A DNA stretch of 64,000 bases from Paeniglutamicibacter quisquiliarum (GCF_019084045.1 NZ_JAHRED010000004.1:186001-250000), one strand, 5' to 3'. Shown: positions 52,995 through 61,357, counted from the stretch's first letter. Numbers and translations are program-made. The notes: generated by a model from the sequence alone, not told the origin.

Positions 52995-53675
52995 CTAGGC
53001 GTCGCGGTGGCCGCCCAGCAGTTCGCGGGCCGATGCATAGACGTGGTTTCGCATCGCGGCCTCGGCCCCGAAGTGGTCCTTGTCCTGGATCATCTGCAGC
53101 ACCAGACGGTGCTCGCCACTGGACGCCGAAATCCGGAGTGGATTCTCGACAGTCTTGAGGACAAGCCTATGGAAGGCCAGCTGGTTCATGAGCAGCTTGT
53201 AGTGCTCCACCAATTTGGTGTTGTCGGAACCATTGACCAGGGCCCAATGGAACTCGTGCACCAGCTGGGCGTACCGTTCGGAGTCGCGGGCAGCGGCGGC
53301 CGCTTCCGAGGCCTTGACGTTCTTCTCCAGGAACTCAAGGCTGGGCGTCCTGCCCCGCCTCGCCATCAGGCCTGCGGCCAGGCCCTCCAGGCCTTCCTTG
53401 AGCTGGAAGAGTTCCACGATTTCACGCTTGGTGGGTTCCCGGACGTAGGTTCCGACCTTTGGCCTGATTTCAATCAGGCCCTCTCGCTCGAGCTGCTTCA
53501 AGGCCTCGCGCACCGGGGTCCTGCTGACGTCGAACTGCTGCGCCAGGAAAATTTCGGAGAGCGGCTCACCAGGGGAGTACGTTCCCCCAAGCACCAATTC
53601 ACGTATCCGGGCGAGCAATGAATCGTCCGAGGGGGGAGGTGCCCCGAGATTGCTGACTTCCGCTATTCCTTGCAT
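52995..53675 (-). CDS. GntR family regulator (FCD subfamily)
   Basis: 226 aa. The N-terminal winged HTH (IRELVLGGTYSPGEPLSEIFLAQQFDVSRTPVREALKQLEREGLIEI) precedes a helical FCD effector domain with metal-ligand-like His residues (EFHWAL, GEHRLVLQMI, RNHVYASARELL). ATG 53675 has no RBS. It lies directly after a promoter and inside an operator-like palindrome, so the mRNA is probably leaderless and the protein autoregulated. Its stop codon coincides with the target duplication of a mini-IS. It probably controls the surrounding catabolic operons. Confidence 0.92.
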   Translation of the reverse strand: MQGIAEVSNLGAPPPSDDSLLARIRELVLGGTYSPGEPLSEIFLAQQFDVSRTPVREALKQLEREGLIEIRPKVGTYVREPTKREIVELFQLKEGLEGLAAGLMARRGRTPSLEFLEKNVKASEAAAAARDSERYAQLVHEFHWALVNGSDNTKLVEHYKLLMNQLAFHRLVLKTVENPLRISASSGEHRLVLQMIQDKDHFGAEAAMRNHVYASARELLGGHRDA

Positions 53676-53710
53676 ACAAGAACACTACGATGCATGCAAG
53701 ATCAAGTCAA
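53669..53710 (-). promoter_or_regulatory. GntR gene promoter with overlapping operators; leaderless start
   Basis: On the minus strand TTGACT (53710-53705), 17 bp and TAGTGT (53687-53682) are followed by TCTTGT and the ATG. The palindrome CTTGTATGCAAG (53680-53669) overlaps the start codon. A second core, TTGCATGCA, sits in the spacer. CTTGTATGCAAG fits the TTGTATACAA-like consensus of FCD-type GntR proteins. Confidence 0.75.
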
Positions 53711-53777
53711 TTTGCATCAAAGTTTTCGAAGAAAACCCGCACGATTACGTGGATTATTGGGAATTGTCACGAGTCGG

Positions 53778-53820
53778 TTGACGGAGATGGTGACGAGCAT
53801 TACAGTCTCTAGTATGCATC
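53778..53820 (+). promoter_or_regulatory. Promoter of the SnoaL-flavin reductase gene; leaderless start
   Basis: TTGACG (53778-53783), exactly 17 bp and TACAGT (53801-53806) are followed seven bases later by ATGCAT, whose ATG (53814) is the start codon. No RBS is visible. The ATGCA at the predicted transcription start matches the GntR and monooxygenase promoters. Confidence 0.65.
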
Positions 53821-54770
53821 AGTTATTTGAAGACACTTTGAAGGAAGCTTGGACCGCCGCTTGGGATCGCGGCGAAGTTGAAGCACTTAGCGCCATCTCC
53901 ACCACCGAGTACACCCGCCACGGCAAGTCGGGCGGCTCCTCGATGAACCTGGACCAGTATCAGGAGGAGATTCGCGCCATTCGCCGGGGTTTTCCTGATT
54001 TGACCACCACCGTTGAATCGATCTTGGTCGACGGCAATCGGGCGGCCATCTTCTGGAAGACCACCGGCACGCACACCGAAACGTTCCTCGGGGTGCCAGC
54101 CACGGGGAAGTCGGTGGTGACCCAGGGTTCGAACCAGATCGAGCTGCGCGACGGTCTGGTTCACCGTGAAACCGTCACCTGGGATGGGACCGAGCTGCTC
54201 AATGCACTGGGAATCCGTTCGCTATCAGACGCGATCGCCGCGGAGAAGGCCCCGGAATCGGAGGTCGTCATGGCCGACCTGTCGGGCGAACCCGACCTGG
54301 ATGCCATGAAGGCGTTCAACCGCCAGTTCGTCACCGGAGTGACGGTTGTGACCACCATGGAGGATGGCAAGCCCAGGGGCCTTGCCGTCAACGCGTACTC
54401 CTCGATCTCGCTGGAACCGCCGCTGGTCATGGTGTGCGTGCAGAAAACCTCGTCGACGTATCCGGCACTGTTCGCCTCCACCCACCTGGGAATCAACATC
54501 CTCTCCCGCGAACAGAAAAACACCGTCTCCACCTTTGCCTCGAAGTCGAGTGACAAGTTCGCGGATATCGAGTGGCACCAGGGCCCGGAAGGCAGTCCGT
54601 TGATCGATTCCTCGTCGGCCATGATCGAGGCGGAAATCCGTGAGCGGTTCCAGGCCAAGACCCACACGATCTTCGTCTGCCGCGTTCGCCATGCGGAGGT
54701 CACCGACATCGAACCCATGGTCTACAAGGCGGGACGCTTCTACGACGGGGCAAACCTCGCCTCGCTTTAG
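53814..54770 (+). CDS. SnoaL-like domain fused to flavin reductase
   Basis: 318 aa. Residues 1-135 resemble a SnoaL/ester-cyclase-like fold (MHQLFEDTLKEAWTAAWDRG, FPDLTTTVESILVDGNRAAIFWKTTGTH). Residues about 162-318 form a flavin reductase domain of the RutF/HpaC class (FNRQFVTGVTVVTTMEDGKPRGLAVNAYSSISLEPPLVMVCV, LGINILSREQ). The reductase half would supply reduced FMN to the luciferase-like monooxygenase of the cluster. ATG 53814 is favoured as a leaderless start; ATG 53787 is the alternative. The domain fusion is unusual. Confidence 0.85.
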   Translation: MHQLFEDTLKEAWTAAWDRGEVEALSAISTTEYTRHGKSGGSSMNLDQYQEEIRAIRRGFPDLTTTVESILVDGNRAAIFWKTTGTHTETFLGVPATGKSVVTQGSNQIELRDGLVHRETVTWDGTELLNALGIRSLSDAIAAEKAPESEVVMADLSGEPDLDAMKAFNRQFVTGVTVVTTMEDGKPRGLAVNAYSSISLEPPLVMVCVQKTSSTYPALFASTHLGINILSREQKNTVSTFASKSSDKFADIEWHQGPEGSPLIDSSSAMIEAEIRERFQAKTHTIFVCRVRHAEVTDIEPMVYKAGRFYDGANLASL

Positions 54771-54843
54771 CACCGGCCAGAGCACCACCACCTAAGCGGA
54801 CCGCACGTTCCGGCGGACGAGAACAGAGAAGTAGGAGACCAGC

Positions 54844-56457
54844 ATGGTCGAGAAGACACTGATCCAGAAGTCGAGTCCTGGTCCGCCGCTGCCGATTCCA
54901 GCGTCGCGGCGCCCCGACAAGCCCCGGGTGGGCGCCGTGTTCTGGACGTCACTGGCCCTTCTCGCCGGGTTCTTGGCCTGGGCCAGCATCTCGCCGGAGA
55001 GCCTGGGCAACCTCATGACCGGCACCATGGACTGGATAGCGCGATCCGTCGGCTGGAGCTATCTGCTGGTAACGCTGGGATGCATCGGCCTGATGGTCTA
55101 CTTGGGTGCGAGCCGCTACGGCAGCATCCGGCTCGGCTCCAATGAAGACAGGCCGGAATTCTCCACGTGGGCCTGGCTCGCGATGATCCTCTCTGCCGTC
55201 ATGGGGATCGGCCTGATCAGCTACGGCGTCGCCGAACCGATCACCCACTTCATGGCTCCCCCGCATGCCCTGGAAGAGCCCGGGACCATGGCTGCCGCAG
55301 TACGTGCGCTGCAATTCAGCTTCTTCGACTGGGGGCCCCACGCTTGGGCGGTATTCGGCGTCTTCGGCCTGGCCATCGGTTACTCGACACACCGCAGGGG
55401 GCGCCCCGGGCTGGTGTCTCCCATGTTGCGCCCAGTGCTGGGACGACTGGTGGATGGCTGGTTCGGAAAGCTCGTCGACGTATTGGCAATCCTGGCCACG
55501 CTGTTCGGGACCACAACGTCTCTGGGGCTGGGTGCGGCGCAGATCGAGGAAGGGCTGAACCGGGTATTCGGCCTGCCCACCGGAATCAGCGTCCAGGTCG
55601 TCATCATCGCCATCATCACCGTCTTGTTCACGCTTTCGGCGCTATCGGGTGTTGACCGAGGCATCAAGTACATCAGCCAGGCCACGATGGCCCTGTCGGC
55701 CGGCCTCGCGCTCTTCGTGCTGCTGATGGGTCCGACCAGCTTCGTCGGGAATATCTTCTTCCGGTCCATCGGCCAGTACGTCAGCGACTTCTTCCAGGTT
55801 TCCCTGATCACTCCAGCCACCCCGGACGACCTGCAGTGGATGCAGTGGTGGACCTACTTCATGATGGCCTGGTGGCTCAGCTGGGGCGCATTCGTCGGGG
55901 TGTTCCTGGCAAAAATCTCCAAGGGCCGGACCATCCGCCAGTTCGTGGCGGGCGTTCTGGGCGTTCCCAGCCTGGTGTTCTTCGCGTGGTTCACCATCTT
56001 CGGCGGTACCGCCATCAAATTCGAGATGGACGGGGCCCCCATCGCCGCGCAGGCGGCGGAGAACCTGAATTCGGCTTTCTTCGCCATGCTCAATGAGCTG
56101 CCCCTGGTTGGGCTCACCTCAGTGATCACCATGGTCCTGGTGGCGCTGTTCTTCATCTCGGGCGCCGACGCGAACACATATGTCCTGAGCATGATGTCCA
56201 GCAAAGGCCATCTGACGCCGACCCGGCCGGTATTGACGCTCTGGGGCGTGCTGACCGGGGCCAGCGCAGCGCTTCTGCTCCTGGTCGGCGGGCTGGCCGC
56301 CTTGCAGCAGGCAGCAATGCTGTCCGCGTTGCCCTTCACCATCATCGTTGCACTGCTGGGAATATCGTTGACCATGGAATTGCGGAAGGACCCGGAGTTC
56401 GACGTGTTGCGGAAGTCCAGGTTCGACTTGCGCAAGACCGTCTACGGGCAGGAATAA
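54844..56457 (+). CDS. BCCT family betaine/carnitine/choline transporter
   Basis: This 537-aa protein has about 12 TM helices and the family signature MQWWTYFMMAWWLSWGAFVGVFLAKISKG, plus GSIRLGSNEDRPEFSTWAWLAMILSAVMGIGLISYGVAEPI. AGGAGA precedes the ATG. BCCT transporters carry quaternary ammonium compounds. Next to a heterocycle-oxidising gene set this points to a quaternary or betaine-like substrate such as an N-methylpyridinium acid. An osmoprotectant role is the alternative. A strong terminator follows. Confidence 0.92.
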   Translation: MVEKTLIQKSSPGPPLPIPASRRPDKPRVGAVFWTSLALLAGFLAWASISPESLGNLMTGTMDWIARSVGWSYLLVTLGCIGLMVYLGASRYGSIRLGSNEDRPEFSTWAWLAMILSAVMGIGLISYGVAEPITHFMAPPHALEEPGTMAAAVRALQFSFFDWGPHAWAVFGVFGLAIGYSTHRRGRPGLVSPMLRPVLGRLVDGWFGKLVDVLAILATLFGTTTSLGLGAAQIEEGLNRVFGLPTGISVQVVIIAIITVLFTLSALSGVDRGIKYISQATMALSAGLALFVLLMGPTSFVGNIFFRSIGQYVSDFFQVSLITPATPDDLQWMQWWTYFMMAWWLSWGAFVGVFLAKISKGRTIRQFVAGVLGVPSLVFFAWFTIFGGTAIKFEMDGAPIAAQAAENLNSAFFAMLNELPLVGLTSVITMVLVALFFISGADANTYVLSMMSSKGHLTPTRPVLTLWGVLTGASAALLLLVGGLAALQQAAMLSALPFTIIVALLGISLTMELRKDPEFDVLRKSRFDLRKTVYGQE

Positions 56458-56489
56458 AGGCAGGAACCCTGGTCGCCGGGCGAATCGAA

Positions 56490-56537
56490 CGAAAGCCGCC
56501 TCGGCGGCAGCGAAAGCTGCCACCGAGGCGGCTTTCG
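56490..56537. terminator. Terminator after the BCCT gene
   Basis: A 15-bp stem (CGAAAGCCGCCTCGG, 56490-56504, with its complement 56523-56537) has extra inner pairing (GGCAGC/GCTGCC) and a GAAA loop. It lies between convergent BCCT and ArsR genes. Confidence 0.85.
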
Positions 56538-56596
56538 CGGTTCCGCTCCCGGCCGGTGAACGGTCCGGTCAGGCCCGGATCCGGCAGCGCGGGGCC

Positions 56597-56950
56597 TCAG
56601 TGCTGCGGGTGCTCGGGGTGCAGCGGCGAATGCGGCGCCTGCATCTGGTGCAGCAGCCGGTGGACCTCCGGATGGGTCAGCGTCCAGCGGCGGTAGCGGC
56701 CGTCGGCACGCACGCTCACCACTCCGGCCCTGTGCAGGGTCGCCAGCGCCTGGGTGACCGTGTTGGCGCCCAACGCCGTGGCGGTTGCCAACTGGCTCAC
56801 CGAGGAGTCCGGCGCCGCGTGCACGGCAATGAGGATCTTCATCCGCGTGGCATCCGCGACCAGGGCAAAGACGTCGATCCACTCCGGCATGTTTTCCTCG
56901 GAGGCGGCCACGGCGTCGGCCCCGATCTTGCTGTGTTCGGTTTCCGGCAT
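56597..56950 (-). CDS. ArsR family metalloregulator with His-rich tail (NmtR-like)
   Basis: 117 aa from ATG 56950 (MPETEHSK). A winged HTH (DVFALVADATRMKILIAVH, SVSQLATATALGANTVTQALATLHRAGVVSV) precedes a C-terminal helix and tail with many His residues (HPEVHRLLHQMQAPHSPLHPEHPQH). His-rich C-terminal ligands are typical of nickel/cobalt sensors such as NmtR. The gene diverges from a Nik/Opp ABC operon across a palindromic site, so metal-controlled repression of that operon is the simplest reading. Confidence 0.85.
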   Translation of the reverse strand: MPETEHSKIGADAVAASEENMPEWIDVFALVADATRMKILIAVHAAPDSSVSQLATATALGANTVTQALATLHRAGVVSVRADGRYRRWTLTHPEVHRLLHQMQAPHSPLHPEHPQH

Positions 56951-57017
56951 TTGCTTCCGTCCCCTCCCGTTCCGCTCATTGGTGCGTGATCTCACCGGGT
57001 CTTTTCACCCGTCGCGT

Positions 57018-57039
57018 CATCTGTCCAAACAGACAGATG
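57018..57039. promoter_or_regulatory. Palindromic operator between ArsR gene and ABC operon
   Basis: CATCTGTC (57018-57025) and GACAGATG (57032-57039) form a perfect 8-6-8 inverted repeat. It lies in the divergent region, next to TAAAGT, a possible -10 box. Confidence 0.65.
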
Positions 57040-57106
57040 TAAAGTAGGGGCAACAGCAACTTCCCCCACATGCCCGGTGACACAGTGAAAGGCCGAAACC
57101 CCGAAA

Positions 57107-58732
57107 GTGCGCAAACCACAACGCCTGATGCGGCTGGCCCTTCTGTGCTCCATTCTATTGGCCGGAACCGGCTGCGCACCCGTGGCACCGGGGGCCGGCG
57201 GTGCCGAGTCCTCTTCCTCCCTTGCCCTGCTGACCGCGGCCCTGCCCGAGACGCTGAACCCGCTGGCGGGGTTCGACAGCAACGGCACGGGCAAGATCAA
57301 CGAATCCCTCTTCACCCTCGAGGGATCCCCGGATGCCTTGCCGGGGATCGTGCCGCTGCTGGCCGCCGCCGAACCCACCGTCTCCAAGGATGCGCGCACC
57401 TGGACGATCCGGCTGCGCACCGATGCAGGGTTCAGCGACGGAACCGCCCTTGATGCCGAGGATGTCGTGGCCAGCTACCGGGCCGTCATGGACCCGGCGA
57501 GCGCCTCCCCCATCATGGGCACGCTGTCCAACGTCGCGGCGGTGAGGGCCCTGGATCGGCACACCGTGAGGTTCACGCTGCGCGAACCCCAGGTTTCCTT
57601 CAAGACGGCCCTGCTGATCGGCATTGCCGCTTCCGAGGCCATCGTGCCCGGCGTTCGGGTCGAGGACTCCCCGCTGAACCGCGCCCCCGTCGGCACCGGA
57701 CCGTACCTCGTGGAGTCGTTCGGCCCCTCGCGGCTGGTCCTTGCCGCCAACCCGGATTTCCGTGGCGGGGAGGTCGCGCCCAGGCGCGTCACCTACGAGG
57801 CCGCGCCCGATGACAACGCACGTGCCCAACGCATGCTGGCCGGGGAATTCGATGGCACCGTCCTGCCGCCGCGCTTGGCGCAGACCTTCTCCGGCAAGCC
57901 CGGCTTCGAGCTGGTGAGGGCCACTTCCGCCGACTGGCGCGGCCTTTCCCTTCCCGCCCGGAACCCGCTGACCCGCGATCCCAGGGTGCGGTTGGCCATG
58001 AACCTTGCGGTGGATCGGCAGGCAATGATCGACGGCGTGCTGGCCGGATCCGGGCGCCCGGCGCACACCTTCGTGTCGGCCGAGTACGAGGATGCGTTCA
58101 ACCCCGCCGCAGTCTTTGCCCATGACCCGCAGCGCGCCGCACGGCTGCTGGACGAGGCCGGATGGGTTGCGGGCGGGGACTCCATGCGCTCCAAGGACGG
58201 CATCCCCGCGGCATTCACCCTGATGTACAACCCCGGCGACCAGCTGCGCCGGGACCTTTCCCTGGCATTCTCCGCGCAGATGAAGCAGTTCGGCATCGAC
58301 GTCGCGGTCGAGGCGGCGACGTTCGACCAGGCCGAGCCGCGGATGGGCACCGACGCCATCATGCTTGGCGGCGGCGACACCCCCTACGACGTGGACACGC
58401 AGCTGTACAAGTTGCTGCACTCCTCCTACCCTGCCGCCGGCGCCTACTACGACAACCCGAGCCGGTACTCCGACCCGGCCATGGACCGCGCCCTGGAAAC
58501 CGGGCGCACCACCCTGGACCCCGCCAAGCGGGCCGCCTCCTACCGCGAAGTGGCGCGACTCTACGTCGAGGAGCCGTCCATGGTCCTGCTCGCCTTCATC
58601 GACCACAGCTATGTCCAGCGCTCCGCCGTCTCCGCCCGATGGCAGGGAACCGGGACCCTGCTCGAGCCGCACGACCACGGCACCGCGTGGGGACCGTGGG
58701 TCAAGATCGGGCAATGGGTTCCACGGCAATGA
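57107..58732 (+). CDS. ABC transporter substrate-binding lipoprotein (family 5, nickel/peptide type)
   Basis: This 541-aa exported lipoprotein has lipobox LLAGTGC and the SBP_bac_5 fold: LPETLNPLAGFDSNGTGKINESLFTLEG, RTWTIRLRTDAGFSDGTALDAEDVVASYRAVMDP, GTGPYLVESF and RVRLAMNLAVDRQAMID. This family binds peptides, opines or nickel complexes. The adjacent ArsR-type sensor and UreD favour a nickel complex. The start at GTG 57107 lacks a clear RBS; ATG 57128 is the alternative. It overlaps the first permease gene by 4 bases. Confidence 0.9.
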   Translation: MRKPQRLMRLALLCSILLAGTGCAPVAPGAGGAESSSSLALLTAALPETLNPLAGFDSNGTGKINESLFTLEGSPDALPGIVPLLAAAEPTVSKDARTWTIRLRTDAGFSDGTALDAEDVVASYRAVMDPASASPIMGTLSNVAAVRALDRHTVRFTLREPQVSFKTALLIGIAASEAIVPGVRVEDSPLNRAPVGTGPYLVESFGPSRLVLAANPDFRGGEVAPRRVTYEAAPDDNARAQRMLAGEFDGTVLPPRLAQTFSGKPGFELVRATSADWRGLSLPARNPLTRDPRVRLAMNLAVDRQAMIDGVLAGSGRPAHTFVSAEYEDAFNPAAVFAHDPQRAARLLDEAGWVAGGDSMRSKDGIPAAFTLMYNPGDQLRRDLSLAFSAQMKQFGIDVAVEAATFDQAEPRMGTDAIMLGGGDTPYDVDTQLYKLLHSSYPAAGAYYDNPSRYSDPAMDRALETGRTTLDPAKRAASYREVARLYVEEPSMVLLAFIDHSYVQRSAVSARWQGTGTLLEPHDHGTAWGPWVKIGQWVPRQ

Positions 58733-59739
58733 GCCGGCGGACGGCGGAACTCCCGGCGCGGCGGCGCTCGCGTGCCCGGGAAGCCTGCACCCTGCTGGGG
58801 CGCCGGGCGCTGGTCGGGGTTCCCGCCACGGCCGGGATCACCGCCGCCGTCTTTTGGCTGGCGTCCCTGGCGCCGTTCAACCCGCTGGCCCTGTACATGG
58901 GTTCGCACTACGAACACGCCACCGAAGCCCAACGGGATTCCCTAGCCCGGGAGCTGGGGCTCAACGATGCCTGGTACGCGATCTGGGGCCGCTGGGTTCG
59001 CGGCGCGCTGCACGGGGACTGGGGGGTCTCGCGCATCTACGGGCAACCGGTGGCACAGGTCGTCTCCGAACGGCTTCCCTTCACCGTGCTGCTGGCAGGG
59101 CTGGGGTTGCTCGTGGCGATTGCCCTCTCCGTGGTCCTGGCGGTGGGAGCCGCCCGGCGTCCAGGCTCGCCCGTGGATGCCGCGGCGCTGGGCCTGGTCC
59201 ACGTTGCCCAGGCCATCCCGCCCTTTGTCCTGGGGCTGGTGGCCATCGCCGTCTTCGCGATCGGGCTGGGGCTGCCGGCCGGCGGTGCCGCCGCGGGTGG
59301 GGCGGACCCCACGCCGGCGGGCCTTGCCCTGCACCTGGTCCTGCCGGTGGCCGTGATGGCGGTGACCCTGTTGCCCTGGCTGGTGCTGAACCTGCGGGCC
59401 TCGGTGCTCGAGGCGCTCGAGGGAGACGCGGTGTTGGCGGCCCGCGGACGCGGACTGGGCGATTCCGCCATCATGCGTTCCCACGTGCTTCCGGTGGCGT
59501 TGTTGCCGTTCATGACCGTGGTGGGTTCCCGCCTGGGCGAGCTCGTCACCGGTGCCCTGCTCATCGAGGCGGTGTTTTCCTGGCCGGGACTGGCCTCGGC
59601 AACCGTCGCCGCCGCCACCGCGGGCGATTTCCCGCTCCTGGCTGCGGTCACGGCCCTGACCTGTGCGGCGGTGTTTGCCGGTTCCGCGCTGGCCGACGCC
59701 TGTTACCTCCTGCTGGATCCGCGGGTGAACGATGTCTAG
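58729..59739 (+). CDS. ABC transporter permease (NikB/DppB type)
   Basis: This 336-aa protein has six TM segments and the EAA-loop region LEGDAVLAARGRGLGDSAIMRSHVLPVALLPFMTVVGSRLGELVTGALLIEAVFSWPGL. It starts at ATG 58729 overlapping the binding-protein stop; ATG 58714 is possible. It pairs with the second permease and overlaps it by 8 bases. Confidence 0.9.
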   Translation: MSRRTAELPARRRSRAREACTLLGRRALVGVPATAGITAAVFWLASLAPFNPLALYMGSHYEHATEAQRDSLARELGLNDAWYAIWGRWVRGALHGDWGVSRIYGQPVAQVVSERLPFTVLLAGLGLLVAIALSVVLAVGAARRPGSPVDAAALGLVHVAQAIPPFVLGLVAIAVFAIGLGLPAGGAAAGGADPTPAGLALHLVLPVAVMAVTLLPWLVLNLRASVLEALEGDAVLAARGRGLGDSAIMRSHVLPVALLPFMTVVGSRLGELVTGALLIEAVFSWPGLASATVAAATAGDFPLLAAVTALTCAAVFAGSALADACYLLLDPRVNDV

Positions 59740-61357
59740 GCCCCGCCCGCTTCCGGTTCTCCTGCTGGCCCTGGCCGTGCTCTATGCCGTGCTGGTCCCC
59801 TGGCTGCAGCCGCTGGATCCGCGCGCGGTGGATCTGGATGCGGTGCTGCGGGCTCCGTCCGGCGACCATTTCATGGGAACCGACCAGCTGGGCCGGGACG
59901 TGTGGATCCGGTCCGCCCAGGCGCTTCGGATGTCCCTGCTGGTGGCGTTGCTGGCCTCCGCGTTTTCGACCCTCCTGGGCGTCGGGGTGGGATTGCTGGC
60001 CGCGTGGCGCGGCGGGCTTGTCGACCGCATTGCCATGCGCCTGGTGGATGCCACCAACGCCCTGCCGCACCTGCTGCTGGCCGTGGTCATCGTGGCGTTG
60101 TGGCGCGGCCAGTGGTGGGCCATCGTGCTGTCCATTGCGCTGACCCATTGGACCCAGGTGGCGCGGATCGTGCGCGCGCGGCTCCTGAGCGAACGCACCT
60201 CCGACTACGTCCGGCTGGCCCGGGCCTCGGGCGCGGGAACGGCATTCATCTGGTTCACCCACCTCCTCCCGGCGGTTGCCCCGCAGGCCGCCATTGCCCT
60301 GGTGTTGCAACTGCCCCACGCCATATGGCACGAAAGCTCGCTGTCCTTCCTGGGCGTGGGGCTGCCCCCGGAATCCGCATCGCTCGGCCTGCTGCTGGAG
60401 GATGCCCGCGGCGGGTTGCTGTCGGGCGCCTGGTGGCTGCTCGCCTTCCCCGCCGGGCTGCTGGTGCTGGTCAGCTGGTCCACCACGTCCCTCATCGACT
60501 CCGCGGGCACGGTGCGGCCGCGCCGCCGGCCGGCGCCCTTCCCCGCGAAGGCCACCGGCTCCGCCCCGCAGGAGACCGCCGCCGAGGCGGACCGGGCTTC
60601 CGCCGCGGCCATCGCGGTTGCGGACCTGAGCCTTTGGTTCCCTTCGGCCACCGGTGCCGGGGCGGACACCCAAGTGCTCAAGTCCCTGGACTACCGGGCC
60701 GAACCCGGGTGCATCAACGTCATCCTTGGAAGCTCGGGGGCGGGCAAGTCCCTGCTGCTGCGCACCCTGACGGGGCTGTTGCCAGGAGATGCCCGCTTCA
60801 CGGGAAACATCGCCGTGAACGGACGCACCCTCGACGCGGCGGGACTGGCGGCGGCGCGCGGCACCGAAACCGTCCTGGTTCCGGGGTCGGCCGGCACCGC
60901 GTTGAACCCCGTGCGGACAATCTCCGCGCAGATGCGGCAAACGCTCAGGGCCTCACGGCGGCCCGCCTCCCCCGCCGATGCCCTGGAAGCACTCGAAGCC
61001 GCGGCCATCGACGAGTCGCTGGCCGCGCGCTACCCCCACGAGCTCTCGGGCGGGCAGGCGCAGCGAGCGGCCCTCGCCCTGGGCATCGCCACCGGTGCAC
61101 GGATCCTGCTGGTCGACGAGCCCACCAGCGCGCTGGACGCCGCCACCACGGGGATCCTTGCGGAACTTCTGCGTGCCCAGGCCGCGTCCGGAACCACTGT
61201 CATCATGGTCACACACGACCTCGAGCTTGCCGGTGGCATCGCCGACCATGTGGCGGTGCTGGAGGACGGTCTGGTCGTCGAATCGGGGCCCGCCGCGCGC
61301 GTCCTGGCAAACCCGGCCCATCCGGCAACCGGTTCGCTGTTGGGAACACCGGCATGA
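59732..61357 (+). CDS. ABC transporter permease-ATPase fusion (NikC-NikD type)
   Basis: 541 aa. Residues about 1-265 are a NikC/DppC-type permease (GTDQLGRDVWIRSAQALRMSLLVALLAS, EAA region VRLARASGAGTAFIWFTHLLPAVAPQAAIA). After a Pro/Ala linker, residues about 292-541 form an ABC ATPase: Walker A GSSGAGKS, signature ELSGGQAQRAALALGIA, Walker B LLVDEPTSALD and MVTHDLELAGG. Permease and nucleotide-binding domains are usually separate genes in this family. The reading frame is continuous, so the fusion appears real. It overlaps the next ATPase gene by 4 bases. Confidence 0.9.
   Translation: MSRPRPLPVLLLALAVLYAVLVPWLQPLDPRAVDLDAVLRAPSGDHFMGTDQLGRDVWIRSAQALRMSLLVALLASAFSTLLGVGVGLLAAWRGGLVDRIAMRLVDATNALPHLLLAVVIVALWRGQWWAIVLSIALTHWTQVARIVRARLLSERTSDYVRLARASGAGTAFIWFTHLLPAVAPQAAIALVLQLPHAIWHESSLSFLGVGLPPESASLGLLLEDARGGLLSGAWWLLAFPAGLLVLVSWSTTSLIDSAGTVRPRRRPAPFPAKATGSAPQETAAEADRASAAAIAVADLSLWFPSATGAGADTQVLKSLDYRAEPGCINVILGSSGAGKSLLLRTLTGLLPGDARFTGNIAVNGRTLDAAGLAAARGTETVLVPGSAGTALNPVRTISAQMRQTLRASRRPASPADALEALEAAAIDESLAARYPHELSGGQAQRAALALGIATGARILLVDEPTSALDAATTGILAELLRAQAASGTTVIMVTHDLELAGGIADHVAVLEDGLVVESGPAARVLANPAHPATGSLLGTPA

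Larger units (their letters stand above)
52513..52998. mobile_element. Mini-IS (IS5-type remnant) with intact ends and CTAG target duplication
   Basis: CTAG occurs at both borders (52513-52516 and 52995-52998). The inner ends GGAGTGTCTCCTTAT (52517) and, on the opposite strand, GGCGTGTCTCCCTAT (52994) are inverted repeats matching 13 of 15 bases. The 478-bp body keeps only the C-terminal end of a transposase and carries a small gene with its own RBS. It inserted at the TAG stop codon of the GntR gene, which lies in the CTAG repeat. Confidence 0.82.

Noticed and set aside
44628-54770. A standard uracil Rut pathway
   Set aside because: RutC and RutE homologues are missing, and AA_synth pair, tautomerase and BCCT transporter are additional, so only analogy to Rut is claimed.
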